Below are positions 46,134-54,970 of a DNA stretch of 64,000 bases, piece after piece. Source of the DNA: Planotetraspora kaengkrachanensis. GTDB lineage: Bacteria; Actinomycetota; Actinomycetes; Streptosporangiales; Streptosporangiaceae. The notes under the pieces were generated by a model, which saw only the letters and a program-made list of their open reading frames with translations, did not search any database and had not been told where the DNA came from. The stretch is taken from contig NZ_BONV01000003.1 in the NCBI RefSeq assembly GCF_016862895.1, positions 1-64,000 of the forward strand. Reading direction: 5' to 3'. Every line of letters starts with the position of its first letter. Within the stretch, counting starts at the first letter, position 1. The position numbers were made by a program, and so were the translations under genes.

Positions 46134-47612
46134 TCATTCGCCGGCGGCGGCGCGGCCCGCCCGGCGGCCGAAGAAGGTGCCGTCGCCGAGAGAGGTCCCG
46201 CTGATGTAGCCCTCGCCGTGGATCCCTGCGCTCGCCCGGCCCGCGGCGTACAGTCCGGGAATCGCCAGCCCCGAGTGGTTGAGCACGGCGCCGTCCACGG
46301 TGGTGTGCAGCCCGCCGAGAGTGAATCCGGCGACCCCGGTGCCTTTGCCCGCGCCCTCGGCGTCTCCGGGCGCGAAGCCCTCCTGCGGGTCGACGGCGGC
46401 GAGCGGCGGTCTGAGCGGCCGCAGCCACCTCGGGTCCTTGTGGAAGTAGGGGTCGTTCCCCTGCTCCGCGTGCCGGTTGTACACGGCGAGCGTCGCCTCG
46501 AGCGCCCCCGCGGGCATGCCGAGCGACTCCTCCAGCTCGGCGACCGTCTCCGCGACGAACCGCGGGCGCACGCCCCACAGGTCCTCCGGGGGGATCTCGT
46601 CGAACCCCGCCTCGTCGATGATCGCCCAGTAGGGGCCCGGCTGGTGCCGTACGGCGGCGACGCTGAACAGGCCCGGATAGACGTCCTCGTTGACGAACCT
46701 CTGGCCGAGCGCGTTGACGAGCATGCCGCGCACGAGGATCGCGGGCAGCGCCGTCAGAGCGATCTCCACGACCGACATGCGCCGGGTCGCGGCGCCGAGC
46801 GCCGTCGCCATCCGGATGCCGCCGCCGTCGTCCAGGCCGTCGCTGACCTTGCCGTGGCCGAGCAGCACCGGGGCGTGGTCGGCCAGCATCTCCTCGTTGT
46901 CGACGAATCCCCCGGTCGTGAGGATCACCGCTTTGCGTGCACGGCAGGCCAGCGTCGTGCCGTACCTGCGGGCCACGACGCCGGCGACCCGGCCGTCGTC
47001 GTCCACGACCAGATTGGTCGCGCGGGTGTCGGTACGGCAGACGGCGCCCGCCGACTGCGCCGCCTCGGCCAGCTTCTCCATGATCAGCCAGCCGCCGAAG
47101 GCCTCGGTCGCCGGCCGGTGACCGCGCGGGACGGGCCTGGCGATCGTGTTGTACGGCCAGGCGTTCTCACCCAGCCACATCAGGCCGTCGGCCGTCAGGG
47201 GCATCCAGGTCGGGTCCTCGTGCAGGGTCGCGTTGAACGTGAGCCCCAGGCCACGGAACCATTCGAAGTGCTCGACGCTCTCGTCGCAGTACAGCCGCAG
47301 CTTCTCCTCGTCGGCGTGCGGACCGAGCGCGGCCGTGAGGTAGGCGAACATGTTGTCCGGATCATCGTCGAATCCGCACGCGCGCTGCACCGCCGTGCCG
47401 CCACCGAGGTAGAGCTCTCCCCCCGACTGCGCCGAGGATCCGCCTGGGCCGCCCGCGCGCTCCAGCACGAGCACGTCGGCGCCCGCCCTCGCGGCCTCGT
47501 AGGCGGCGGCCGCGCCGGCGCATCCGAAGCCGACGACGAGCACGTCGCATTCATGGTCGAAGGCGCTGATCGAGCCCAGGGGCACGGGCTCGACCGGCGG
47601 CACGGCGTTCAC
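46134..47612 (-). CDS. KstD-like FAD-dependent dehydrogenase
   Basis: A 492-residue flavoprotein of the fumarate reductase/KstD superfamily. The N-terminal FAD motif is VVGFGCAGAAAAYEAARAG, followed by GGSSAQSGGELYLGGGT, a DGGGIRMATALGAAT segment and a C-terminal GLYAAGRASAGIHGEGYISG. It is shorter than the canonical KstD at 55-56.6 kb and differs in the active-site Tyr motif. It could be a delta-1 or delta-4(5-alpha) steroid dehydrogenase paralogue. The GTG at 47612 lies 2 bp after the hsaC stop, so it is co-transcribed with hsaC. Confidence 0.78.
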   Translation of the reverse strand: MNAVPPVEPVPLGSISAFDHECDVLVVGFGCAGAAAAYEAARAGADVLVLERAGGPGGSSAQSGGELYLGGGTAVQRACGFDDDPDNMFAYLTAALGPHADEEKLRLYCDESVEHFEWFRGLGLTFNATLHEDPTWMPLTADGLMWLGENAWPYNTIARPVPRGHRPATEAFGGWLIMEKLAEAAQSAGAVCRTDTRATNLVVDDDGRVAGVVARRYGTTLACRARKAVILTTGGFVDNEEMLADHAPVLLGHGKVSDGLDDGGGIRMATALGAATRRMSVVEIALTALPAILVRGMLVNALGQRFVNEDVYPGLFSVAAVRHQPGPYWAIIDEAGFDEIPPEDLWGVRPRFVAETVAELEESLGMPAGALEATLAVYNRHAEQGNDPYFHKDPRWLRPLRPPLAAVDPQEGFAPGDAEGAGKGTGVAGFTLGGLHTTVDGAVLNHSGLAIPGLYAAGRASAGIHGEGYISGTSLGDGTFFGRRAGRAAAGE

Positions 47613-47614
47613 GA

Positions 47615-48529
47615 TCAGGACCTGGGCACGAACGCGGCCAGCGGCTCGGAGCCCGACCAGTCGTGACCCCAGTAGCTGTCGGCGGTGATCTCCTCGGCCG
47701 TGTAGTACGTCTCGTCGACGAGCATGCCGCCGGTGCCGTACTCGAGGTCCCAGCCGCCCGGCGCGCGGACGTAGAAGGAGACCATCTTGTCGTTGGTGTG
47801 CCGGCCCAGGGTCGAGGAGATGGAGAAGCCCAGCTCGCTCACCCTGTCGAGCGCCCTGCCGACCGCGTCCAGGCTGTCGACCTCGACCATGAGGTGCACC
47901 AGGCCGGGGTCGCCGTTGTGGGCCGCCGGGCAGATCGCGAGGCTGTGGTGCCGCTGGTTGATCCCCATGAAGCGCATCCGCCGGAACGGCGGCTTCCGCC
48001 GGCCCACCTTCATCGCTCCGCGCGGCAGGAACCCGAGCACCTCGGTGTAGAAGGAGACCGTCTCCTCCATCGCGATGGTGGGCAGCACCACGTGGCCCAT
48101 CCCCTGCGGGCCGGTCACGAACCGCTGCCCCCTGCCCGTGACCACGGGGCTGTGGTCGAGGACGGGGCCGAAGTAGACCTCGACCGGGATGCCGGCGGGG
48201 TCGGTGAACGCGATCACCTGCTCGGCCCCGCGGTCGATGGCCTCCTGCTCGGAGAGCACCTTGACCGGCGTCCCGTGCGCCTCGACGGCGCGGCCGACCG
48301 CGGCGAGGGCGAACTGGTCGCGGACCTCCCACCCGACGGCGAGCACCCGGTCGGCGTCCCCGGGGAGCACGATGAGCCGCGCCTGCCGTTCGTCCATCCG
48401 GAGGTAGAGGCCGTCCGGCTCGGGTCCGGAGCCCTCCGCGAAGCCGAGCCCGTCGATCACGAGCTCACGCCAGCGACCGATGTCACGCGTCTGGACCTTG
48501 AGATAGCCCAGTCCTCGGATCTGCGTCAC
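47615..48529 (-). CDS. hsaC: HsaC, 3,4-DHSA extradiol dioxygenase
   Basis: A 304-residue type I extradiol dioxygenase of the vicinal-oxygen-chelate fold, cleaving the A ring of 3,4-DHSA. Iron ligands by position: H146 (GMGHVVLP), H212 (LVHLMVEV), E263 (WDLEYG). NQRHHSLAICP and TLGRHTNDKMVSFYV hold the second-shell His residues. The GTG start has GGTGG upstream. Heads an operon with the kstD-like gene; a 15-bp palindrome lies 70 bp upstream. Confidence 0.93.
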   Translation of the reverse strand: MTQIRGLGYLKVQTRDIGRWRELVIDGLGFAEGSGPEPDGLYLRMDERQARLIVLPGDADRVLAVGWEVRDQFALAAVGRAVEAHGTPVKVLSEQEAIDRGAEQVIAFTDPAGIPVEVYFGPVLDHSPVVTGRGQRFVTGPQGMGHVVLPTIAMEETVSFYTEVLGFLPRGAMKVGRRKPPFRRMRFMGINQRHHSLAICPAAHNGDPGLVHLMVEVDSLDAVGRALDRVSELGFSISSTLGRHTNDKMVSFYVRAPGGWDLEYGTGGMLVDETYYTAEEITADSYWGHDWSGSEPLAAFVPRS

Positions 48530-48598
48530 CTGTCCACCAATCTCCCGGGCTTTCGTCCACCCAAAAGTGACAGACAGGCCGCCCGGCTGCCTGGAGGC

Positions 48599-48613
48599 TC
48601 CCGCTGAGTGAGA
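48599..48613. promoter_or_regulatory. 15-bp ring-regulon palindrome, upstream of hsaC
   Basis: TCCCGCTGAGTGAGA, 70 bp before the hsaC start. One change in the right half. Confidence 0.55.
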
Positions 48614-48632
48614 GTCCCCGGCGACGGTGGGT

Positions 48633-48656
48633 TGGGGCGGCCTCCCGGCCGCCCCA
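48633..48656 (-). terminator. Hairpin terminator of the proline-rich membrane protein gene
   Basis: GGGGCGGCC/GGCCGCCCC form a 9-bp stem with a 4-nt loop (plus a T-A closing pair), 4 bp past the stop at 48660. It separates this gene from the hsaC promoter. Confidence 0.7.
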
Positions 48657-48659
48657 GGC

Positions 48660-49763
48660 TCAGATCGAGCCGCGGGTGCGAGCGGGCAGCCCCTCCTGCT
48701 CCGCGATCGGACCCCACAGTTCGACGAACGCCGACTTGGCCTTGGTGGCCCTCTCGGACGCCGCGTTCCCCGCGTCGTAGTAGGCGTCTCCCGCCGTCGG
48801 CCCTGTGCAGTTGTTGGCCTGGTACTTCTTCGCCCACTTCAGGTAGGCCGCGTCGGCCTGCTGCGAGGCCACGAGCGCGTTCACGAGATGCTGCTTCAGC
48901 TCGTCGCCTCCCTCGATCAAGCCGACTTTCAGCTTCTTCGCCTGCTGGACCTGCGCGGCCCGCTGGTTGGTGGCCTGCTGGATCGCCGCGATCGCCTGGC
49001 CGGTCTTCGTGCAGTGGAGCATCTGGCTGAGCCCCTGCTGGAGCTTGCCCCGGCTGGGCTTGCTCCCGTCGAGGACCTTGTCGATCGCCGCGGCCTGCCC
49101 GTGCATGCCGCTGCTCTTCGGAGCGGAGGGGGACGCGCTGGCGGTCGCACCGGTGCCGCCGGCCTTGTCACCCTGAAATCCGTAGATCACGAAGGCGACC
49201 CCGACGCCGACCACGGCGGCGACACCGATGGCGGCGAGCGTCTTCCACAGGGGTTCGGGAGCCGCATCCGGCGGTCCGGCCTCGGCCCCGGCCGGACCGA
49301 GCGAATCGGGACCGAACGAATCGGGACCGGCGTAGGCGGGGCCGGGGTAAGCAGACCCGGGGTAAGCAGGGCCGGGGTAGGCAGGGCCGAACCCATCCGG
49401 ACCGCCCTGGGCGGGGAAGCCATCGTGACCGAACGCTCCCGGGGCCCCTGGACCGGGACCCATCGGATGCTGGCCCATGGGCGGCTGGCCCATCGGAGGC
49501 CGACCCATCGGCGGGCCCATCGGGGCCGGGCCCGCCGGACGCTGATCGAAGGCGCTCGGCCCAGGACCGAACGCCATGGTGTCCCCGGCGCCCCGCAGAG
49601 CCGTCAGATCACGAACCCACCATTCCCAGTTCGCCGGGGGCTCCGGCCAGCCTGGGCCGGGCCCGGCCCAGTTCGGAGTGGGGATCCAGTCCCTGGGGGG
49701 AACCGGCCAGCCTGGCGGGGGGTTGAACCGCCACTCGGCACCTGGCTGTGGAGGGATGTTCAA
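48660..49763 (-). CDS. Proline-rich single-pass membrane protein of unknown function
   Basis: A 367-residue protein. The N-terminal 50 residues carry the 'PPGWPxPPxxWxPxxxW' tryptophan/proline module seen in many actinobacterial membrane proteins. Next come a Pro/Gly/Met-rich repeat zone (PPMGRPPMGQPPMGQ, then YPGPAYPG repeats), one transmembrane helix (about 172-192, TLAAIGVAAVVGVGVAFVIY), and an outside helical domain with two Cys (LHCTKT, ANNCTG). The start is TTG 49763 with GGTGAG upstream. No family function is known. It sits between hsa operons but has its own palindromic promoter region and terminator, so it may be unrelated to steroids. Confidence 0.72.
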   Translation of the reverse strand: MNIPPQPGAEWRFNPPPGWPVPPRDWIPTPNWAGPGPGWPEPPANWEWWVRDLTALRGAGDTMAFGPGPSAFDQRPAGPAPMGPPMGRPPMGQPPMGQHPMGPGPGAPGAFGHDGFPAQGGPDGFGPAYPGPAYPGSAYPGPAYAGPDSFGPDSLGPAGAEAGPPDAAPEPLWKTLAAIGVAAVVGVGVAFVIYGFQGDKAGGTGATASASPSAPKSSGMHGQAAAIDKVLDGSKPSRGKLQQGLSQMLHCTKTGQAIAAIQQATNQRAAQVQQAKKLKVGLIEGGDELKQHLVNALVASQQADAAYLKWAKKYQANNCTGPTAGDAYYDAGNAASERATKAKSAFVELWGPIAEQEGLPARTRGSI

Positions 49764-49775
49764 AGCCGCTCACCT

Positions 49776-49798
49776 AACGGGCAACAATGTTGACCGTT
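49776..49798. promoter_or_regulatory. 23-bp imperfect palindrome upstream of the membrane protein gene
   Basis: Arms AACGGgCAACA and TGTTGaCCGTT flank a central A. Ten of eleven arm positions pair. It ends 13 bp before the TTG start, so it probably overlaps the promoter. Confidence 0.5.
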
Positions 49799-49852
49799 GG
49801 GAGTTTAGTCGTATTCACCCCCACCAGATGATCGGCATGAACGCCCCCGGCT

Positions 49853-51037
49853 TCAGATCATCGAACGCATCGGCCCCTGGGGCGGCTCGATGCCGAGCTG
49901 CGTCAGCGCCGAGACGTGGAAGACCGCACCCGGCACGTGGATGGCGTGCGTCAGGCCCACGTGCGCGTCACGCCAGAAACGCTGGATCGGGTTGTCCACG
50001 CGCATGGCGTTCCCGCCGGACCGGTTGACGATCTCGTCGACCGCGCGGACCGCCCGCCAGGCCGCCTGCACCTGGGTGCGCCTGCTCACCGCCCGCTCGT
50101 CGAAGGTGACCTCGCGGCCCGCCGCGACGAGGTCGTACATCCGCGAGGCGTTGTCGAGCAGCGCCGACCGCGCGGCCGCGATGTCAGCAGCGGCCTCGCT
50201 GATGGCGTAGAGCACGTACGGATCGTCCTTGATCTTGGTGCCGGTGATCTGCACCCGGCCCTTCTGGTAGGCCAGGTGGTGCGCGAGGGCGCCCTCGGCC
50301 ATGCCGATCACGGACGCGGTGATCCCGAGGGGAAACGCGACGGAGAACGGCAGGTGGTAGGTCGGGTTGGTCAGCCCCGCCTCCCTGGCCGCGCTGCCGT
50401 CCACGACCTTCGAGAACGGGATGACCCGGTAGTCGGGGACGAACGCGTCCCTGACGACGACGTCCTTGCTGCCGGTGCCGCGCAGGCCGACCACGTTCCA
50501 CGAGTCCTCGACGATCTCGTAGTCGGACCGCGGGAGGATCAGGTGCAGCGACTCCGGCGGTTTGGCGACGTTGCCCTCCGCGTCGCCGAGCATGCCGCCG
50601 AGGAAGATCCAGTCGCAGTGGTCGGTGCCGGAGGAGAACTGCCAGCGCCCGTTGAAGACGTAGCCCCCGTCGACCGGCCGGGCGACGCCCATGGGCGCGT
50701 ACGGCGAGGCGATCCAGGTGTCCTGGTTCTCGCCCCAGATCTCCCGCTGGACCCGGGGATCGGCGTAGGCCATCTCCCAGGGGTGCACGCCGACGACCCC
50801 GGCCACCCAGCCGGTGGAGCCGTCCAGACTGGCGATCTTCATGACGGTCTCGGCGAACTCGCACGGGTGGAACTCGAAACCGCCGTGGATCCGCGGCTGG
50901 AGCATCCGAATGACTCCGGCTTCGCGGAGCACTTTGGCGGCCTGGTCGTCCAGCCTGCACAGGGTCTCGTTCACGGAGCCGAGCGCGCTGATCTCCTCGG
51001 CCCGCCGGGTGATCGCCTCGAGTACCGGGTTGCCCAT
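49853..51037 (-). CDS. HsaA-like flavin-dependent monooxygenase (second copy)
   Basis: A 394-residue ACAD-fold monooxygenase. RMLQPRIHGGFEFHPCEFAE, DGSTGWVAGVVGVHPW, IWGENQDTWIASPYAPMG, WQFSSGTDHCDWIFLGGM and RFWRDAHVG parallel HsaA, but the substrate-side residues differ (SPYAPMG, TDHCDW). ATG 51037 follows the hsaF stop by 8 bp in the hsaE-hsaG-hsaF operon. It may hydroxylate a modified 3-HSA, or another phenolic intermediate, using HsaB-supplied FMNH2. Only one reductase gene is present. Confidence 0.82.
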   Translation of the reverse strand: MGNPVLEAITRRAEEISALGSVNETLCRLDDQAAKVLREAGVIRMLQPRIHGGFEFHPCEFAETVMKIASLDGSTGWVAGVVGVHPWEMAYADPRVQREIWGENQDTWIASPYAPMGVARPVDGGYVFNGRWQFSSGTDHCDWIFLGGMLGDAEGNVAKPPESLHLILPRSDYEIVEDSWNVVGLRGTGSKDVVVRDAFVPDYRVIPFSKVVDGSAAREAGLTNPTYHLPFSVAFPLGITASVIGMAEGALAHHLAYQKGRVQITGTKIKDDPYVLYAISEAAADIAAARSALLDNASRMYDLVAAGREVTFDERAVSRRTQVQAAWRAVRAVDEIVNRSGGNAMRVDNPIQRFWRDAHVGLTHAIHVPGAVFHVSALTQLGIEPPQGPMRSMI

Positions 51038-51045
51038 GGCTTCTC

Positions 51046-52068
51046 TCACTTCTTCGCCGCGAGGGCGACTGCGATCTCGATGAGCTGGTCTTCCTGGCCG
51101 CCGACGAGCTTGCGCCGCCCGGCCTCGAGCAGGATCTCCGCGCCGGGCACGCCGTACTTCTTCGCCTGGCGGTCGGCGTGCTTGAGGAAACTGGAGTACA
51201 CCCCCGTGTAGCCCATGGTGAGCGCCATCCGGTCGAGCAGGCACTCGCCGTCCATGATCGGACGGACGACGTCCTCGGCGGCGTCCATGATCTTGATCGT
51301 GTCGATGCCGGTCCGGATGCCGAGCCTCTCGGCGACGGCGGTGAACGCCTCGACCGGCGTGTTGCCCGCCCCGGCGCCGAACCGGCGGGCCGAGCCGTCG
51401 ATCTGGAGCGCGCCCGCCCGCACCGCGAGGATCGAGTTGGCGACGCCGAGGCCGAGGTTCTCGTGACCGTGGAAGCCGACCTGGGCGTCGGCGCCGAGTT
51501 CCGCCACGAGCGCGGCAACCCGGTCGGAGGTCTGTTCCATGATCAGGGCGCCCGCCGAGTCGACGACGTACACGCACTGGCAGCCGGCGTCCGCCATGAT
51601 CCGGGCCTGCCTGGCGAGCACCTCGGGCGTCCGGCTGTGCGCCATCATGAGGAACCCGACCGTCTCCAGGCCCAGTTCCCTGGCCAGGCCGAAATGCTGC
51701 ACCGCGATGTCGGCCTCGGTGCAGTGCGTGGCGATCCTGCAGATGCTCGCGCCGTTGTCGGCGGCCTCCCGGATGTCGTCCTGGATTCCGAGGCCGGGCA
51801 GCATGAGGAAGGCGATCTTCGCCTGCCTGGCGGTCGCCACGGCGGCCTTGATGAGCTCCTGCTCGGGCGTGAGGCTGAAGCCGTAGTTGAACGACGAGCC
51901 GCCGAGCCCGTCGCCGTGCGTCACCTCGATCACCGAAACGCCCGCGTCGTCGAGCGCGGCGACGACGGACCGGACGTGCTCCGCGGTGAACTGGTGCTGT
52001 TTGGCGTGGGAGCCGTCGCGCAGCGACGAGTCGGTGACCCTGATGTCCAGGTCGGCGCTGTAGGGCAT
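51046..52068 (-). CDS. hsaF: HsaF, 4-hydroxy-2-oxohexanoate aldolase
   Basis: A 340-residue DmpG-type aldolase. The metal and catalytic motif [18 protein letters not shown] has Arg17/Asp18; [10 protein letters not shown] provides His metal ligands, and [18 protein letters not shown] is conserved. It splits 4-hydroxy-2-oxohexanoate into pyruvate and propanal, which is channelled to HsaG. Fourth-from-promoter order is hsaE, hsaG, hsaF, hsaA-like. Confidence 0.94.
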   Translation of the reverse strand: MPYSADLDIRVTDSSLRDGSHAKQHQFTAEHVRSVVAALDDAGVSVIEVTHGDGLGGSSFNYGFSLTPEQELIKAAVATARQAKIAFLMLPGLGIQDDIREAADNGASICRIATHCTEADIAVQHFGLARELGLETVGFLMMAHSRTPEVLARQARIMADAGCQCVYVVDSAGALIMEQTSDRVAALVAELGADAQVGFHGHENLGLGVANSILAVRAGALQIDGSARRFGAGAGNTPVEAFTAVAERLGIRTGIDTIKIMDAAEDVVRPIMDGECLLDRMALTMGYTGVYSSFLKHADRQAKKYGVPGAEILLEAGRRKLVGGQEDQLIEIAVALAAKK

Positions 52069-52104
52069 GCGGTCGATCTCCTTGTGGCTGGGAGTCCCTG
52101 GTGA

Positions 52105-52989
52105 CTAGGTCCGCGCGAAGCCCTCGCCGACCCTGGTGGCGGCCGCGGTCATGATGTCGAGGTTGCCGGAGTAGGGCGGCAGGAAGTCCCCCGCGCCCTC
52201 GACCTCGAGGAACACCGCGACCCTGGCGAGCCCGCCGCTCACCGGGGTGGGGTCGTCGAACTGCGGCTCCGCGCGCAACCGGTAGCCGGGCACGTAGGAC
52301 GCGACGGCCGCGACGACGTCGTCGATCGAGGCGGAGATCGCGTCCCTGTCGGCGGCGGCGGGGATCGCGCAGAAGACCGTGTCCTGCATGATCATCGGCG
52401 GCTCGGCCGGGTTGAGGATGATGATCGCCTTGCCCCTCCCCGCTCCCCCGATCGTCTCGATGCCACGACCGGTGGCGCGGGTGAACTCGTCGATGTTGGC
52501 CCGGGTGCCCGGGCCCGCCGACGGGGAGGCGACGCTGGCGACGATCTCTGCGTAGGACACCTCGGCGACCCGGGAGACGGCGTGGACGACGGGGATCGTC
52601 GCCTGCCCGCCGCAGGTGATCAGGCTGACGTTGGGCGCGTCGAGGTGGGCGCCGAGGTTCACGGCGGGCACCACGGCGGGCCCGATGGCCGCGGGCGTCA
52701 GGTCCACGGCCCTGATGCCGAGCGCCTCGTACCTGGGCGCGTTCTCCCTGTGCACGTGGGCCGAGGTCGCCTCGAAGACGATGTCGGGCAGCTCCCGCCG
52801 GGCCAGCAGCCACTCGACGCCCTCGGCGGAGGCGACGAGGCCGGCGGAGTCCGCCCGTTTCAGCCCGGGGCTGTCCGCCTCGACGCCGATCATCCAGCGC
52901 GGCTCGATCAGCTCGGAACGGAGCAGCTTGTACATCAGGTCGGTCCCGATGTTGCCCGAGCCGACGATCGCGGCGGTCGCCTTGGTCAC
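52105..52989 (-). CDS. hsaG: HsaG, acylating propanal/acetaldehyde dehydrogenase
   Basis: A 294-residue CoA-acylating aldehyde dehydrogenase. [18 protein letters not shown] is the NAD-binding start; the catalytic Cys126 lies in [14 protein letters not shown]. Oxidises propanal to propionyl-CoA in complex with HsaF. 13 bp after hsaE and 36 bp before hsaF in the operon. Confidence 0.94.
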   Translation of the reverse strand: MTKATAAIVGSGNIGTDLMYKLLRSELIEPRWMIGVEADSPGLKRADSAGLVASAEGVEWLLARRELPDIVFEATSAHVHRENAPRYEALGIRAVDLTPAAIGPAVVPAVNLGAHLDAPNVSLITCGGQATIPVVHAVSRVAEVSYAEIVASVASPSAGPGTRANIDEFTRATGRGIETIGGAGRGKAIIILNPAEPPMIMQDTVFCAIPAAADRDAISASIDDVVAAVASYVPGYRLRAEPQFDDPTPVSGGLARVAVFLEVEGAGDFLPPYSGNLDIMTAAATRVGEGFART

Positions 52990-53002
52990 TGCTGTCTCAC
53001 TC

Positions 53003-53788
53003 TCATTCGAATCGGGCGCTCACGGACCCGAGCCCGGCGAACTCGGCCACGAAGACGTCGCCGGGGCGCACGTCGACGGCCCTGGTGCACGAGCCGGGAA
53101 GGATGACGTGCCCCGCCTCGAGACGCACCCCGAAGGCGGCGACCTTCCTGGCCAGCCAGGCCACGGCGATGGTGGGATCGCCGAGGACGGCGCTGGTGTT
53201 GCCCCGCGTGATCTCCGTGCCGTCCTGGTAGAGCACGGCCTCGACGTCGGCGGGGTCCAGGTCGGCCGGGCTGACCCTGGCGGCGCCGAGCAGCACGCCG
53301 GCCGAGGACGCGTTGTCGGCGACGGTGTCCGCCAGCCCGATGCGCCAGTCCTTGATCCGGCTGTCGATCAGCTCGATGCTCGGCACGACGTACTCGGTCG
53401 CGGCGAGGACGTCGGCTTCCGTGCATCCCTCCCCGGGGAGGCTCGACCCGAGGACGTACCCGATCTCGACCTCGATCCGCGGGTGGCAGTACCGGCCCGC
53501 CTCGACGGGGACGTCCTCCGACAACACCATCGTGTCGAGCAGGTGACCGTAGTCGGGCTCGTCGACGCCCATCATCCGCTGCATCACCGGGGACGACAGC
53601 CCCACCTTGTGCCCGTACACCCGGGCGCCCTGGGCGAGGCGGCGCCGGATGTTGCTGAGCTGGATCTCGTAGGCGTCCACCACGTCGATGCCCGGGTAGG
53701 CGTCGGTCAGCGGCTCGATCGGCACCCGGTCCCGCTCCGCCGCCCACAGCCGTCCGGCCGCGGACGCGCGCTGCGCCGCCTCCAGCAT
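53003..53788 (-). CDS. hsaE: HsaE, 2-hydroxyhexa-2,4-dienoate hydratase
   Basis: A 261-residue MhpD-type hydratase. [38 protein letters not shown] (metal-binding Glu pair) and [13 protein letters not shown] are family features. Hydrates the dienoate released by HsaD. First gene of the hsaE-hsaG-hsaF-hsaA-like operon, with a 15-bp palindrome 70 bp upstream of its ATG. Confidence 0.92.
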   Translation of the reverse strand: MLEAAQRASAAGRLWAAERDRVPIEPLTDAYPGIDVVDAYEIQLSNIRRRLAQGARVYGHKVGLSSPVMQRMMGVDEPDYGHLLDTMVLSEDVPVEAGRYCHPRIEVEIGYVLGSSLPGEGCTEADVLAATEYVVPSIELIDSRIKDWRIGLADTVADNASSAGVLLGAARVSPADLDPADVEAVLYQDGTEITRGNTSAVLGDPTIAVAWLARKVAAFGVRLEAGHVILPGSCTRAVDVRPGDVFVAEFAGLGSVSARFE

Positions 53789-53857
53789 CCAGTCCTCCCG
53801 CGATCGGCCCTGCGAATCTCAAAGGTTCCAGCCGGGGCTCTGCGCCGGTGCCCGTTT

Positions 53858-53872
53858 TCCCGCTCAGTGGGA
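53858..53872. promoter_or_regulatory. 15-bp ring-regulon palindrome, upstream of hsaE
   Basis: TCCCGCTCAGTGGGA, extended by an outer T/A pair to 17 bp. 70 bp before the hsaE start. Confidence 0.65.
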
Positions 53873-53896
53873 ACCGCCCGGCGTCCGGGGGCGGGT

Positions 53897-54964
53897 TCAG
53901 CCGTCGTAGGTGACCTTGAGCCGTTCGCTGACCGGGATCGCCTGGCAGGACAGGATCAGGCCGTCGGCGAGGTCCTGCCGGTCGAGCACGGTGTTGCGCT
54001 CCAGCGTGACCTCGCCCTCAAGGAGCACGCAGGCGCACGCGCTGCAGGACCCCTCCCGGCAGGAGTACGGCGCGTCCATCCCGGCGTCCAGGATCACGTC
54101 GAGCAGCTTGTTGCCCGCGGGCCAGGCCAGCGTCCTCGTCTCCCCGTCCAGCTCGACCTCCACCGTGCTGACCGGGCCGGACACGTCGAGGACGACCGCC
54201 GACCCGGCGAACGGATCGGTGGCCAGCGACTCGAACCGCTCCACGTGGATCCGCCGGTCCTGGGCGCCCAGCCCGGCGAGTACCTCCGAGGCGAGGTCCA
54301 TGAACGGCCCCGGCCCGCAGACGAAAGCCTCCCTTCCCGCGTACGGCCGGACCAGGCCGGCGAGACCGGCCGCGGTGGGCAGGCCCTGCACCGACTCCAG
54401 CCAGTGGAGGACCGTCAGCCGCTCGCCGTACTCGGCGGTCAGCGCGACGAGCTCGTCCCGGAAGATCACCGACTTCTCGTCCCTGTTGGCGTAGACGAGG
54501 GTGAGCACTCCCGTCCCCGCACGCAGGCACGACTTGAGGATCGACATGACCGGGGTGATGCCGCTGCCGCCCGCGAGAAGCAGCAGGTCGTCGTCGAGCG
54601 AGGTGGGGGTGAACGTCCCGGAGGGGCGCAGCACCTCGAGCACGTCCCCCTCGGTGACGTTGTCGCAGATCCAGTTGGACCCGTAACCGCCCCGGGTCCG
54701 CTTCACCGTCACCTTGAGCTTGTCGTCGCACACCGGCGAACTGCTGAGCGAGTAGCAGCGCGCCGCGCCCTCCGGGCGGGTGGTCGGCACCCGGACGGTG
54801 AGGAACTGGCCGGGCCGGTAGCCCAACCGGGAATGGTCGCCGTCGGCGGGTTCGAGGACGAGCGAGTGGGCGTCCGCGGTCTCGCGGACCACCTCCACCA
54901 CCCGCATCCTGAGCGGGCCCGGCTGTGTCATCTCCGGTGTGTCATCTCTTGGCGACTGTGTCAT
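53897..54964 (-). CDS. kshB: KshB, ketosteroid 9-alpha-hydroxylase reductase
   Basis: A 355-residue reductase. The FNR-like FAD domain (RCYSLSSSPVCDD), the NAD domain (LLLAGGSGITPVMSILK, VCGPGPFMD) and a C-terminal plant-type [2Fe-2S] domain (CREGSCSACACVL then ILSCQ) give the KshB order. Delivers electrons to KshA. ATG 54964 overlaps the kstD stop (ATGA) and gives the usual length. ATG 54931, in a duplicated copy of the same start context, would shorten it by 11 residues. Confidence 0.92.
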   Translation of the reverse strand: MTQSPRDDTPEMTQPGPLRMRVVEVVRETADAHSLVLEPADGDHSRLGYRPGQFLTVRVPTTRPEGAARCYSLSSSPVCDDKLKVTVKRTRGGYGSNWICDNVTEGDVLEVLRPSGTFTPTSLDDDLLLLAGGSGITPVMSILKSCLRAGTGVLTLVYANRDEKSVIFRDELVALTAEYGERLTVLHWLESVQGLPTAAGLAGLVRPYAGREAFVCGPGPFMDLASEVLAGLGAQDRRIHVERFESLATDPFAGSAVVLDVSGPVSTVEVELDGETRTLAWPAGNKLLDVILDAGMDAPYSCREGSCSACACVLLEGEVTLERNTVLDRQDLADGLILSCQAIPVSERLKVTYDG

Positions 54965-54970
54965 CTCTTG
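54933..54970. repeat. 20-bp-period tandem duplication across the kstD stop / kshB start
   Basis: On the minus strand CGCCAAGAGATGACACA occurs twice 20 bp apart, and AGATGACACA a third time downstream. This gives three ATG codons in the same local context. Confidence 0.85.

Noticed and set aside
49853-52813. A 986-codon minus-strand frame
   Set aside because: Only the part from 51037 down encodes the HsaA-like protein. Upstream codons are out-of-frame shadows of hsaF and hsaG.
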